This document shows, piece after piece, positions 46,526-59,400 of a stretch of DNA of 64,000 nt; within the stretch, counting starts at the first letter, position 1; each line of letters starts with the position of its first letter. The stretch is from Asterochloris sp. CNOR1 (lineage: Eukaryota > Chlorophyta > Trebouxiophyceae > Trebouxiales > Trebouxiaceae): positions 310,001-374,000 of the forward strand of contig OZ017749.1 in NCBI GenBank assembly GCA_963969365.1, in the 5' to 3' direction. The notes beneath the pieces are model-generated. The model saw only the letters and a program-made list of their open reading frames with translations. It did not search any database and had not been told where the DNA came from. Position numbers and translations under genes: made by a program.

Positions 46526-47948
46526 TCAACAACCACGCAGCTTCAGTACCAGATGCACCACCGAATCGTTCTCCACTGAGTGGTCGCACAGCCTCTTCCA
46601 CAGTTGTTCGCCCTGATGGATTAGGCGCTGCTGATCTGTGGGGATCCCGGTCTGACGTGTAAGCTGCTCCTTCAGATAGCTGACTGTGACGTTGTTGTGC
46701 GGCACCTTGACTTTATGTTCTCCCCCGGCCAGTACAAGAACTGTCAGCACCACAGGCTTGCAAATGATGTGGTCCATCATGCGTTTCTCCTTTTTGCGCT
46801 TGGGCTGCCAGATCACCTGCAGACAGCAAAGCTTTTGCTAAGAAAGCTGGGCAAAAGAGGTGCGCTTTTTAGGGTTAGCCCTAAAATGCAAACAGCAAAG
46901 CTGTTGTGCACACCAGACTGAAAGCATTTGTGAAAGCATTCTCAGAGATGCACGCAAGCCCTTTGACCTGGCCCCTTACGGCTTTAGCTGCGCATGCTAC
47001 ATGCTACACAATGCACACGCACGACCTGCGGCCCGCGTGTTTGTTGAACCTTCAGCTGAACCTGAACAGGAAGGTGGAGCTGGGTCTCACCTTCTCAAAG
47101 ACGTAGCCAGCATCTGGCAAGAGGTCCTTCACCTCGCTGGTGCCCATGCCCATGCACACATACTGCTGAAAGTCTGCGTCGGGAAAGCCCTCAACTTTGA
47201 CAGCGACAGCCGCTGTCTCCGCCATGCACGTGTCTGGCTCCTGCCACAGCTCGAGGATTGGCTTCGGAAACTCTTGGGCAAAGGCAGTCATCGTGGCCAA
47301 CCTGCGCACCAAAGGTGTGCGCCTCTTCAATGTGCAAACAGCAACGCTGTTCTGCAACCTCCTGTGCACACCAAAGATGCACGTTTATGCACACCAAAGG
47401 TGCCATAGATGCACCACAAAGTGTCACGATTGGACAAAGTGCCTCAAACAGCAGGCACGGCGACAGAGGGTGCTACTTACCTGCGATCGCGCTTGGTGAA
47501 GCCATCCTGGTGCAAGGTAGCGGGCAAAGAAGGCACTCAACTTTGTATCATGCTGACATTGCAGACGCAAGGCAACGCTGAGTACCTAGGCCTCCTGCTT
47601 GAGGAGATAAGTGATATTATGGTGGTCAAGAGCATCGTTGATGCGCTCACAGGCCTGCCATTGCTTCTCGTTGCTGACCAGTACGATGTCAAGGAAATCC
47701 TGTCGCATTGCACTTGCCTGTGTGTGGTAAATCTTGCCAGTCAGCTTGTACACGACGTCGCGCACTGCTGTCTCTAGCAGCATCCAGTGCCACAGCTCGT
47801 CCAGGGTGTGCGAGCAGCTGAGATCGCTTCCATTCTCATCTTCGACAAATTTCTCGAGAAGCAAGAACCGCACGAGCTCTTTACCAGCGGCGGGTGGTAT
47901 GTCAAGTGCATCACACCCTTGTTGCAGAAGCCTGACAGCATCATCCAT
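46526..47948 (-). CDS. WH-motif domain protein with C-terminal ubiquitin-like domain
   Basis: Exons 47948-47718, 47506-47481, 47301-47091 and 46816-46526, about 252 residues. The N-terminal part reads KELVRFLLLEKFVEDENGSD, then HTLDELWHWMLLET. This is the pattern of a small domain with an (F/L)L..K and D-E-x-W-H core that is common in algal and protist proteins, often beside ubiquitin-like modules. A basic TKRDRRLATMTAFAQEF segment follows. The last exon is a ubiquitin-like fold: VVLTVLVLAGGEHKVKVPHN, YLKEQLTRQTGIPTDQQRLI, then VVHLVLKLRGC, ending two residues after RG instead of a processed GG. The start ATG has a good context (TCCATGG). Exon 1 ends in a GC donor, and the 26-nt exon 2 was chosen because it alone keeps frame. 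Likely an adaptor in ubiquitin-type pathways, by inference. Confidence 0.78.
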
Positions 47949-48820
47949 GGAGCCTGCAGCACAGGGGTGGAGTACGGTGACCAGATTGGAGACGGCGCTC
48001 TGCTGTGTTGTGGCAGTCCTCCTGTCAGAGGAGGTTAGCTTGTGCTTTGAGGGCTGAGGTCCTGAAGCCAGAAGCAGAGGGGCGTCTTTGGCCCAGTCAG
48101 CACTGCAGGCACCACAAGTGGCCAACTTGTAGCGCCCAGCTAAGCCCATCACTGGTGCTATGCTGTCCCTGCAGCAGCATGACACATGACGGCTGTCACT
48201 GTCTGGCCTGCAGCTCTTCATGACTGGAAGATCATGATGCAAGTGACAAGCAGCAGCCATCTGCAAGCTGCCTGAAAGAGCCCAGCTCCTTTTTGGGCGG
48301 TTTGATCGTAGCGCACAGCCATGCCTTGGCTCAGCTGGCATTCAAGTAAGCAGGCTGCAGGCTTCAGACAGCCTGCTTAGAGTGGCCTTGTCAAGCAACC
48401 ATGTACAATGATGGGCTGCAGGGCCAGAAAATGGACCGACCCTAGGACAGTGTGAGCGAACAGGCGGCAGTGTTGGTGTCAACTCACCTATGGCAGGGAG
48501 GGTCAGGAAGACTCCTGCTGGTCCGGGAGGAGGTGTGACGGACGTTGCTGTGCTGGGATGAATGGATACTAAAGTTGACAAACTTGAAGAACGACAGCAA
48601 CTTGTCACACTGAAGCCTAGTTTAGTAAACGCAACCTGCCTTGATCATTTCCAATTGCCCTAGCCTACATTCACTCGTTGATAGGATGAACCCAATATCT
48701 TGCATGTTGTCCCTCCGAAACCTCTCATCTCCCCGTGACTCCATTTGCACAGCAGGCCTGCCCGCCTGCACAATGTTTGCAGCGGACCAGCTGCTAGACT
48801 GGGCATGACAGTCCTGCAGG
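47949..48820. other. divergent intergenic region
   Basis: About 870 bp between the divergent ubiquitin-like and alpha/beta-hydrolase genes. It should hold both promoters. No gene or clear element recognised. Confidence 0.45.
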
Positions 48821-51800
48821 ATGCCAGACACACTTGGTGCTAGGCCACTCTCTGGTCAAGCGCGCCTGCCCCACATTCTCATGGTCAGCGCACTCTTCTT
48901 CATCGTCCTGGTCTACGTAGGCAACAGCCTTGCGGCGCCTGGCCTGCAGCAGGAACCTGTTAGGAAGGCGCACTCCCATTCAGCTCAGCATCATGCAGTC
49001 AAGCATGAGGTAAGCTGACACTTGGGGCAGTGGCCTTGGAAGGCACGGTGCAGTTGTGGGCCAGGGCACGTGCTCCTTTGGGCTTCAACAGAGGCAGCAT
49101 CAGGCAGGGGTCAGAGGCGAGGGCAGGCTCGAGAGAGGGGCGCCACCACTTCGGGCAGCTGCAGGCGAAGCCCATGTCTGTCATGGGGACTGGCACACTG
49201 GCTGCCAGAAGGCCACTCAAACGCAGTGCGCTGTCACCTGCTGTGCTGCTGCATCATTCAGCTGTGCATGAACCACAGTTCGCACCTGCCATGCGGCCCT
49301 GAGCTCGGTCCTGCCCCCTTTGCTGGCAAATTTGTTCAGGGTGTGAAGGATGCCGATACACATCTGTCAGCCCCCTGTGGGCTGCACCATGAACTTCTTT
49401 GCCAGATCTGAGCCCTGCCTGCCACCTTTGCAGGCAGTTCACTTCAGGGTGTGAAGCCTGACGGTGCACATATGTCAGCCCCCTGTATGGCTTTGCCCTG
49501 AAAGGTTGCTTGGCCAAAATTGAGCACCGCATGCCCCTTTTGCAGGCAGTGCAGCTTGTGAATGCTGTCGTGGCACGTCTGGCAGCCTGCCACTGTCTTG
49601 GCACAACCTCGCATGGGGGCGCCATAGTTGCTTGAGTCACCAATTATGTTAGTATGCTTTTAGTGTCTCCTCAGCCAGTGCCTGCTCCTTCCACAGGCAG
49701 TGGAGGGCGTGGAGGTTGTCTGGCAGGGGGTGCCCAACCCCAAGGGCATTCTCATGCTGTTCCACGGCTGCCGCCACTCTGCCACGGACTACTTCCCCCA
49801 GTCTGACAGCTGCCCTCACTGCCTGGGTGAGTCCTGCTACCCTGCGGAAACCTTCAGCAGCATTTGAAAAGACTTTGCACATTGTGTCAGGCGTTGTCTG
49901 AAGTGGAGTGTCACACGGGGGCCAGCCGCCCACTGTTAGGCTGTGATGCTCTCTAAGCCTGGCCGCAGGCCATCTGTCAGGGCCATGCAAGCTTGCAGCT
50001 GCTGCCTCTCAGTTAAAGGCCCTGCACTTGGAAGATTTTTCTATTGCTTGAAGCTAGTCTGCTACGCATGCTGCGTCAGTGGCACTGACTGAGCTCAAGA
50101 TGAGGATCACAGACCCATGGTGACGAGGTCAGATCCGCCATAGACACAGCCCTGCTGAGCTGCAGGCTTGTCAAATTCAGGAAAGTCAGTCATGTAACAC
50201 GGAGTTCGCAGCCTGGATCGGCGGCACTCCATGCTGTGCATCCCTCCCAGATGAGGTCCCATGATGCCAAGTCTTGGCCTGACACCAACACCAGGCAGCA
50301 TGCCCCTCTTCTGTGCAGGCCTGCCAGAGGAGGGGCGCATGGTGCAGGCAGCTCTGAAGAGGGGGTACATCCCGCTGGCCTTCAGCAGCTGGGATCGGGA
50401 CGGCATGCAGTGCTGGGATGTGGACTGGCCACCAGAGACCAGCCGGGACATCAACAGGGTGTGCCCAACCAGGGCTTGTTTTGGGTTCTCGCTAGCAGCT
50501 GCTGATGGGCTGCCTCAGCTGATGGGCTGCCTCAGGCAAGGCAGCCCCGTCTTGCGGCAGTTCACTGCGGCAGCGGCTGCTTCTGCAATTCTTTTCTGCA
50601 CATGAAAGCTTGCTTGGCATCTGAGGAGCTGCGCTACCCTTTACAAAATTTCTCTGCACATGATTGCTATGTTGTTAGCAATTGGGGAGCTGGGCTGCTT
50701 CTAAGCTGTCTCCCTGCACATGATCGCTGTCTTGGTGGGCATCTGGAAAGCAGCCGAGCTTTAAATAAAGGTTGTCTGCACATGAGCGCTATCTTGTTGG
50801 CACCTGAGGAGAAGCTTCCTGCCTGCAGGTCACCAAGGCGATGCAGGTCCTGCAGCATCGGGAGGGCTGGGAGAGACTCCCCCTGTATGGGCTCGGCATC
50901 TCCTCCGGGAGTGCCATGGTGCTCGTGCTGGCCCACAGGCTTGAGATCCAGGTGGGGGCATAAGGGCATGGTCTTCAGGGGTACCTTGGTCCCCCTGCTG
51001 GCTGACATGCAGGTGGAGGCATGCAGCCATGGCTTTCAGGGGTACATTGGTCCTCCTGCTGGCTCACATGCAGGTGGAGGCATGGAGCTCAGGGGTGCCA
51101 TGGTACCCCTGCTGGCTCACAAGCTGCAGACTCAGGTGAGGGCATGCAGATGTGGGTTTCAGGGGGTGTCTTGGTGCTCCGGCTAGCCCACATGCTGCAG
51201 ACGCAGGTAGGGTCATGCAGCCATGGTCCCTTCATTTGGCGACCCTTTCACTTGAAGGGCCCCGGGGCCTGAGAAGGTGTTGCTGGCAGAGACCAAGCTC
51301 CAACTTACCTAGGTCAAGGCCCATATCAGTGTGGAAGTGCACTGGGTCACGGTGCTGCTGATGCTGCCGCACACACTCCTTGGCCGCGCTTGTTGGAGCA
51401 CCTTGACATTGGACACTGATGCACCCTCTCGTTGACCAGCGGCAGCCTCCCTGTCCAGCACCTTCCCCACCGTGCGAGGTGCGGGCACCATGTGACTTGT
51501 GTGTTGCCAGACCATGGGTGGGCCCCCATAGTACTTCCCTCCCCAGCCAAGTGCAGGCAGTCTGTGACAGCTGCCCTGCTGCCCTGCTGCAGGGAGTATG
51601 TGCCCAGATCATGGGAGTGCCGCCATCCTTCCTGGCCAGCCCGTCCCAGGGCAAACAGACCGCCACCTGGCCCTACCCGCCCACCATATTTGTGCACATG
51701 GCACGGGACGAGTCCACCAGCAGAGCGGTGCAAGCTGACATGGAGCAGCTGCACAAGCTGGTGAGCTCCTCATACAGTGCGCCCCTGCGTTCTACATTGC

Positions 51801-53040
51801 TCTCTGCTGGTGCATGCGTCTCCAGCCATGCAGCACCTTGACAGCCCCTTACATTGCTGAAACTTTGCCACCCCAGAAAAGTGCTGGACCTGGGGCCCCC
51901 CTGAAACTTATTTGTGACCGGGGCGCTTGCTGAGGGGACTGACTGCAAGGGGGCGTGATGACTACATTTTATTAGCCTGCCATTGTAGGTCTGCAGGCCA
52001 TGCACCAGGGGCAACTCCCAGCAGCACCTGCTGCCGGGCTGCGATGCATTGTGAGTGGGCGGCTGCAGCTCAGAGCTCTGAGTGGTGCACAAGCCTAGCT
52101 TGTCACTGCCCCTGAGCTGAGCAGCAGTTTGCGCTTGCTGCACGTGCAGCACTCCTGGTGGTCAGCCCTGTGGTGCAGCCACCAACTGCCATGTGCTGCA
52201 TGCTTACTGTGCCTCGGCCTGCAGGGCGTGGCTGCAGCCAACATCAGTGTCAGCCCAGTCCCTGTGACCCCTACCTTCCTGTCAGATCGGATCACAGACC
52301 TGAGCAAGGCGACATCAGAGGCCATCCATCAAGCCCTCAGGGATGCACGGCTGCTGGATGCAGATGGCATGCTGGTCAGAGACCCCAGGTAAGCCGCCTG
52401 CAAACAGTTTACCACGATATCCAAAGAGCCACCTGCTGGGTTGGGCAGTCTGCGGGGCCACCTGACTGTCTCCAGGCAAGGACTGAGCAGGAGCGTGGCG
52501 AAAAACATGGCCACTGTGTGCATTCATGGCTGAGCTCAGGCTGCCACTGCTGAGTGATTCCGCCCTTTGTCACTTTATGCACCACTGCTCACGAGCTGCA
52601 AGACGAACTTTGCATTGCAGTGTCTGTTGCTGCACACAGGCTCACTGACTGTTTGCGCCAGCAGTGAGACGGGCTGCCTTAACATTGCCCATCGTTCAGG
52701 CGGTCTGAGGATGAGTGGCAGGCAGCGGTGAGGCGAGTTCCGGCAGCAGCTGACCTACAGCTGGAGCCTGACCGGTCTCCAGTACATGAGGCTCTCAACT
52801 TGGCATGGGCCCGTGAGTGTATTGTATCACTGGAATCTGATTGCATTACAAGCCTGGCTTGTGCTGCTGCAATGCCAGCATTCTCTTGCACGCTCAAAGC
52901 AGATTTTAGAGGCTCATGCATCCTCATTTGCCCAACCCTGCTCTCTGTACCACCCTGTAGAGCATGAGGCCATGGGCGACTATATGGACAAGACGTTCAT
53001 GTTCTGGTCTCAGTCGCAAGGTGTACAACAGCAGGCTTGA
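48821..53040 (+). CDS. membrane-anchored alpha/beta-hydrolase
   Basis: Exons 48821-49009, 49697-49826, 50319-50458, 50829-50951, 51593-51760, 52225-52388, 52700-52812 and 52961-53040, 368 residues with all phases matching. Residues about 27-45 (MVSALFFIVLVYVGNSLAA) form one N-terminal membrane segment, followed by a His-rich stretch. The catalytic domain starts with GILMLFHGCRHSATDYFP (oxyanion HG), continues with GYIPLAFSSWDRDGMQCW, and has the nucleophile elbow GLGISSGSA (Ser about 178). FVHMARDEST is a plausible site for the acid. The C-terminal QHEAMGDY is a possible source of the histidine. The substrate is unknown; esterase or lipase-like activity is inferred from the fold. Convergent with the START-like gene 360 bp away. 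Confidence 0.85.
50595..50828 (+). repeat. tandem repeat before exon 4, hydrolase intron 3
   Basis: Four units of about 57-64 bp start CTGCACATGA at about 50597, 50654, 50712 and 50777. They share GCT.T.TTG..GGCA.CTG.GGAG. The last unit runs into the CTGCAG acceptor of exon 4. Confidence 0.85.
50908..51215 (+). repeat. tandem exon 4 end/donor copies, hydrolase intron 4
   Basis: The exon end with its donor (GCCATGGTGCTCGTGCTGGC, then CACA...CAG|GTGGGGGCA) is followed by four intronic copies at about 50978, 51042, 51095 and 51164. Each ends CAG|GT(G/A) plus (G/A)GGCATG. Every copy retains a plausible donor. Confidence 0.9.
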
Positions 53041-53399
53041 AGTGGACTCGCCAGCTTTGAGTGTACAGAATGCATATGCTTTCATATAATATCATTGAAA
53101 GATGCCCGGTCATCCACCACCTCTGTGGTCGGCTGCTGAATATGAGGCAGGACCGTGTAAGACAAGAGGCTTGATGGAGCCTGGACTCATGAGGGCTGAG
53201 AGTCCAGGTTGTTCAGAGCTAGGTGGGGCCGCATGATGCACCATAAGAGGGTGTCAGAATAGCAGAAAGGGGGAGAGGAGCGCCCACCTGCATGCAGGCG
53301 CACAGAGCAGCCAACTAGGTACTGCCATACTCAGGTCCAAGCTGAAGGGCAGGACTGATTCTTGACTAGGAGCGGACTGATAGGGTGGGGCGGGGCCGA
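53041..53399. other. convergent spacer
   Basis: The 3' flanks of the hydrolase (+) and START-like (-) genes. No gene recognised. Confidence 0.4.
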
Positions 53400-56266
53400 T
53401 CAGAGTGTGCGGGGCGCTGACGCCCTCGCTGCCTTGGCCTTGCGGGCCTTCTCTTCCTTTGACAGTCTGGCTCTGTGTTCGTTCCCAAGGTCCTTGAGCA
53501 CTTGCTCGACTGGTTTCCCGCTCCTGCGGGTCCTGTCCACCACTGCCTCAATGTCCTCGATCATCCGCTCCACCGCCCGTACACAGATGCCTCGCAGGGC
53601 GCTCCCCAGGACAGGCATCTGCGCCAAAAAGGATGGCACACCTGCAGCACAAGAGGTATGCATGTCAGCGGCAGCGGATGCTGGAGGGCGATCTTGTTGG
53701 GCCAGTCACCCCTGGGCAGTTTCGCCTCATCCTGCAGGCATGCCCAGCAAGGAGTGGCATGTGGGGTGGGTAGGTAAGGCACACACTTCATACATGGTAC
53801 ACTCCAGGAAGGGTGCCAGGGCTTCGTGCCAGGACAACAGCCCGCCTGCACACTGAGCCCTGTGGCCCAGCCTGTGCATGCTGTGCAGTTCAGGCGGGTG
53901 CGGCTGCTGGCAGCGCGCCCACCTCCCTAGAGAGGCAGACCTGCCCCAGAAAGAGTGGGTGGCCCGCATGTCAAAGCACTTCAGCCTTTTGTCACCAATG
54001 CCTAGTGGATGGGGCTGACTGCTTGCCCACCATGCCGACTGAGCTGCCGGCTGATTTCATTTTGCTGAGTGACAAAACCAACCATGTTATAGTGTGCCTG
54101 CTGAAGCCCCTGCTGCAGCTGGCTGTCTGCATGCATCAAGCAGCTCAGCCCCCGGTGAGGAGCCGACAGGAGCATGCCTGCTGAAGCTGGCGGCCGGCAG
54201 GTGGGAGTGCACCACCACGAGAGAGACCACCAGCCAGCATGACTGCATGCTGCAGTGTTCTCCGGGTGGACATCGTGCAGCAAGGCTCCTGGGCCGCAGC
54301 AGAAGGGGGCCACCCCTCGCCCCAACCTCCTCTTGCTGCGGCGTGGGCGACACCGGAGGCCAGCTGAAGGTGCTGTGAAGGGAGTGGAACCTCATCACTT
54401 GCAGGCAGCCGGCTGGTGCTGGGGAAGGCTTGGGCCCAAAGGAAGGAGAGAGCCCTCGTCACCTTTAGGTAAAACTTCCTGTTCGAGCACAGCAGAGCAT
54501 CGGGGGGAGGCAGGGTCATCGCTCTCGGGCTTGACAGCCCAGGTCCCATGGAAGCGCGACATGATGTCCTGCAGGGTAGCACTGCCACTTCTGCTGCCTC
54601 CCAAGATAGTATTGACAAAGCAGTTTGAGCAGCACATTTGAAACAGCGCTCGCCATGGAGCCAGCATCCCCCAAGCTGGAGGAGCATGTCTCTCAATGCA
54701 GGGGCGCGCAGTGCTGAAGTCAGAGCGGCATAATGCCCTGGAGAGTGCCGTCATGGGTCAGAGCACGTCCATTTAGCCCTATTGGTGCGAGCTGCATTTT
54801 CATGACAGAAGCTGCTCCAATGGGAGCCATTGGACGATGCATGCTGTGTAAGCCATTGAAGGGGTGCAGGCCTCTGCCTTGAGTTGGCACTGCTGTGGGA
54901 GAGCTGCTGCTGCAGAAGCGCACCGTTGGAGTCACTGATGTGATGCAGCACTCACCGACTGCTGCAGCTCAAACTTGGTGTAAAAATTATCTGGTTTGCT
55001 GGTGTCCTCTGTCACCTGTCGCAAAGACGTCAGCGTCAGTCTGTGTTACAGCCGTGCGTTAAGGTACAAACTGCCGCGCTGCTTCTGGGTCACACAGCAT
55101 GGTGTTTCAACTTTTAGAGAAAGCCCTGGTCCCCACAAAAGCTGTGTTTACCTGACAGGTGGTGGAGAATTGGTGTGACATCCTGCTCAAGCACAGTGAA
55201 ACGGGGGTGAGCAACGGCAAGCAGTAGCTCAACAAATGGCCTTGACACCATGAGCAGGGCAATGTGCGCAGTCAGAGGTGCAAACAGCGCCAGTTGCAGG
55301 CAGGGGTCGCACTGCTGAGCATGGCTTGCTTCCCTTGCAAGACCAAAAACCAATGCCAGATGTGACACCAGACACCAAGTGCAAGCAGCAGCTGCACAGA
55401 AGACATGCTAGGCCCACATAGTGCCACTCACCAAAATACCTTGGTCTCCCCTTTCTGCTCCACCATTACCACTCGCCTGCAGCATGGAAGAGTCCCTGCT
55501 AAGAGCCAACATCAGTGAACAGCAAGAGCTAAGATTGGAGGTGGCTGCAAGACTGCCCCCTGCAAAGCTGCTAGTGGGAGACAGGTCTCCTGAGGGTGCT
55601 TGAGCAATGAATCATTCAGCAGGATCTCAGCACAGATTAGCAGAGTCAGCATGCAGCTGCCGGGGCATCAACAGCAGCTGGTCCATAAGCAGCTAGCAGA
55701 GGGGCAGCTGGTAGGCAGCTGCGAGGACCTCGAAAGATCCAGGGGCAGCTTGCAGCCTGCCAGCCCATGGCAACAGCTGAAGCAGTCAGCACATGCATAG
55801 CTGCCAGCGCAGCTACTGCTCCAGGGCATCAGCATAGCTGCCAGGCAGGTGGATGAGCAGAACGGCCTCACCTCTTGCCAGCGCCCACATCCTCCTCAGA
55901 CATGACCGTGCGGCCGCCCTGCTGCTTGATGTCTCTGAAGACGCCAGTGTTATCTGCCCAGGCAGGGGATCGCATTGTCAGCACGACACACATTCCCGAG
56001 CATCTGCTGGCAGAGCAATGACAGCAGGTACAGGGCTGCGCCTTACCAGGGTTACTGAGAATGGCAAAGATTTCTTGCGCGGTAGCTCTGAACGAGCAGA
56101 GCATCGTGACATGGCACAGGTAGCCATCTGCATTTGAGACCTTGATGGTGTGCTCATTGCCCTTCTGCTTGAAGCTCTCTCCTATCTGGCTGCTGTCCAA
56201 CTGCGGCATGGGCAAGTTTTCCCCTTCGTCATTGCCATTTGATGCTGACATTGTTGGCGCAAGCAA
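53400..56266 (-). CDS. START/DUF220-like (COQ10-type fold) protein
   Basis: A plant-type polyketide cyclase/START-fold protein related to DUF220 members, presumed to bind a lipid or quinone-like ligand. Exons: 56266-56047, 55953-55872, 55476-55432, 55182-55152, 55015-54956, 54568-54463 and 53641-53400, about 261 residues (Met at 56251 is an alternative start, 5 codons shorter). Domain order: ATAQEIFAILSNPDNTGVFR, DIKQQGGRTVMSE, RVVMVEQKGETKVFW, HQFSTTCQVTEDTSKPDN, FYTKFELQQ, MSRFHGTWAVKPE (the family FxGxWxV motif), SAVLEQEVLPKGVPSFLAQM, then a basic coiled C-terminus with ARLSKEEKARKAKAAR. Two exons are only 31 and 45 nt, yet phase fits at every junction. The start lies 160 bp from the RFC4 stop, on the same strand. 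Confidence 0.85.
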
Positions 56267-56425
56267 GAAGTGTCACGGCCTGATGGGGACAACTGCTCAG
56301 CTGTCCGTAAGAGGGGACAGCTTTGCCTCGAGATCAGCATCTGACATTATTCATAAAGATAGTATTTGGTGCCACTCTAATGTGTGGAGTGCCTTCGAGC
56401 TGGGTACATGTTTACCGGACTCCGT

Positions 56426-59400
56426 TTAGCCGGCAACATTGGCAATAACCCTTTGACTTTTCGATGCCACATGCAACAGCTGCAGAAACTCGTCTGCACC
56501 ATCTGTGAGGTCCTTGTCTGCCTCTGCCAGGACCTGGGCAATCTCTGCAAGCTGTATCTCACTGAGTTCGCCCTGCTCCAAGAGGATGCTCTGCAGCTCT
56601 GTCAGCATGGTTTGTGCCTGCATCCCCAGAGGAGCATGATGAGCTCTCTCTCTTTAACAAGTGCCTGTGCTGAACTACCAGGCAGGCATGCAGCAGATGC
56701 ATCATGGCGTGGGCGCTGCTTGCACCCCACCTGGTGCAGAGCTTCAAAGTAGGCTCTTGGGCAGCAGTTGCACGTGGAGCCTGACACAGATGCATCAATT
56801 GGTTCAGGCAGCACTTGCACTGCAACCCCAAGCATAGAGCAGGCTGCACTCACTGGATAGCCGTCCGCGATGGCATCAGAGATGGCAGTCTGCACGCTGG
56901 CAAAGATGCCGCTTCTGCAGGCAGCCAGCAGGCCTGCCAGCACGGACTGCGGCACTGCTCCTGCCACGTCCAGGATGGTCTGGGGCTGCACTTCAAGGCC
57001 CTGCACTTGAGAGGACGGCCGCCTTCAACACAGTTTGCCTGGCTGCGCAACAAGTTGGCCCAGCTGGTGCAGCTCAGACCCTGTCAGCTCGGCCAGCCAT
57101 TCAAACATCAACAGATGGCTCAATTCAAACACAATCACACCACCAAGAAAAAGTCTTTGACCCGTTATTGAGTGACAGTTGGCCTTTTCCAGCAAGCATC
57201 AGTGTGCCAAGCGTACCTCGATCCCCCCCAGGTCATGCCAACGCAGGCAGGGCAACCACCGCTGACCTGCAGCCGCACAGCGCTCTGCAGCGTCGTGATG
57301 GCCTTGCGCAGGTCGCCGCCAGACACCTTGACCAGCGTCTGCAGAGACTCTGGGGGCAGCTGCACGCCCTCCTCTGCAGGAAAGGCAGACACTTGTCACT
57401 GTGTCTTGTAGTGCCAGAACTCATGAGTCAATTGGCTCAGAGCAGGGGCCCGCTTCCACTCATGCTCAACCCTTGGTGGGTCAGACTTGATCCTGGGTTG
57501 GTTAGGAGCAGAACCCCGTCGCTGGGTAGAGCTGCCTTAAATCTGGTGATGCATGGCATTTCGATGCCCATACTTCATGCAAGCATGGGCCAGCATGTAC
57601 AGGTGGGGCACCTGCCTACCTCCCCTGCAGCAGCCAAATAGCGGTAGCATGTACAAATGTCCAGCACCTGGCAGCATTGCAGACGTCAATGGGGCCTCTG
57701 GGGGCCGCGGCTGCAGCCCCTTCGCAGGCTGCAGGACTGCCGCCAGTGCCCAACAATTGATTGCAGTGCAGTTCTCCTGGCACATCAGCTTGCAGGCAGC
57801 ACATCCAGACAGGCAGTGCTGGGCGCACAGCACAGCTACTGGATGGCTGAGTCTCAAGGTGGGAAGCATGGCCACCTGCCAACCACAGATCTTGCCGCAT
57901 GTGCTTTGGCATGGGCACTAATGATGGCGCCATGCGGGGGACTGCACTGAAATGCAATGACAGGCTGCGGCGCGTTACTGTTACATAAATCTGTAAGAAT
58001 GCCCAGCGGCCAATGTGTCAGCGTCCCAGCTTCAGCAACGTGCTGCAACTTGCAATTCAGGATGCCCCAACCGAGACATGGGCTAGAGCCTTTGCCCCAG
58101 CTGAGGCCTGCAGATGTGCTGCAAACAATGCATGCAGCACTTCTAGCTGCAGACCCCCTTTGACATGAGCCAGTTGTGAAGCAGCGGGCAGTTCATGCTC
58201 CCATGCAGGGGGCTCTGTGTACGTCCAGCTGTGCTGCAAACATGCACGCAGCCCATTTGCATGGACACAAACTGAGCACTCCCTGCGTGCTGCAGCCTTG
58301 TTCCGGATGGTGATGATCGGATGGCTGGCTGTCTGGGAGCAGGAAATGTGGGCTACATGTGCTGCAGCCTACTTCCTTGCAGTTGAGGGCCCCAGGCCTT
58401 TGCAGTGGCCGAGGCTCGTAGTCATGCTGCCCACATGCAGGCAGCGTGCCCAGCTGCAGACTCCTTGCCTTGGCAGATGTGCTGCAGCCGGTTGTCCATG
58501 ATGCTCCCATGCAGGGGCTTGAAGCGGAACTTGGCACACCGCGAAGCCAGGGGCTCGATGATGCGGGATACATAGTTGCAGATGAAGATGAAGCGGGTGA
58601 CCTTGGAGTATGCCTCCATTGTTCGCCGCAGGGCATTCTGGGCGTCCTATAGGCAGAAAGCAATATCATGAGGGCAGCTATATACTGAGCTCTGGACGAC
58701 ATTCCAGGGCCACCTGCATGCCTGGGCAGAGCATCCTGCACATCAAGCACGCACAGAGCAGGGCTTTATCGTTGGCCACAGCGCGTTGTGGGTGTCCTGT
58801 GCGGCTGTGCAGTGAGCCTGCCTGAGAACTTGGCTGAAAGATATCTACTTTCTGCCAGGTAATGCCAAGCCTACAGCAAGGTCGCAAACTACAGCGCGCA
58901 CAAGCTGCTCGCTGAGATGAGGGGGGCAGTCAGTCTGCTGGCACCAACAATGTGTCAGTTTCAAAAGCCTGCAGCAAATTCAGAGCACGCTCACTGGGAT
59001 GCAGACGCAGTCAGCTTGATGGCCTCTAAATTCTTTCAGTAGCCTGGGCGCTAGCTGCTGGAGCAAGCAACTTGCTGGCATGAGCAGGCCAGACTCCAGG
59101 CAAGTGGCTGGGTCTCAAAGGCCACAGGAAATGCTAGGCAATCCTCCAGGTGCAGCTGGGATGCTTGCTCATTGAGTGCACAAGGCAATCATGTAGCGGC
59201 TGTTCACTCTAGGCGCCTAGGATAGATAGCTGACTTTTGCCTGCTACTCCTGGCCCGCAACTGTTGCAATGTGCTGCTGCCCTTTCTCACAGCCACTCAC
59301 CCCAGTCATGGAGTCTGCCTCATCCAAGATGAGCAGCTTGTAGGGCGGACAGGGGTAGCCTGCTACGCCCTCCCCCACAGAGGTTGCTGCAAAGCCCTTG

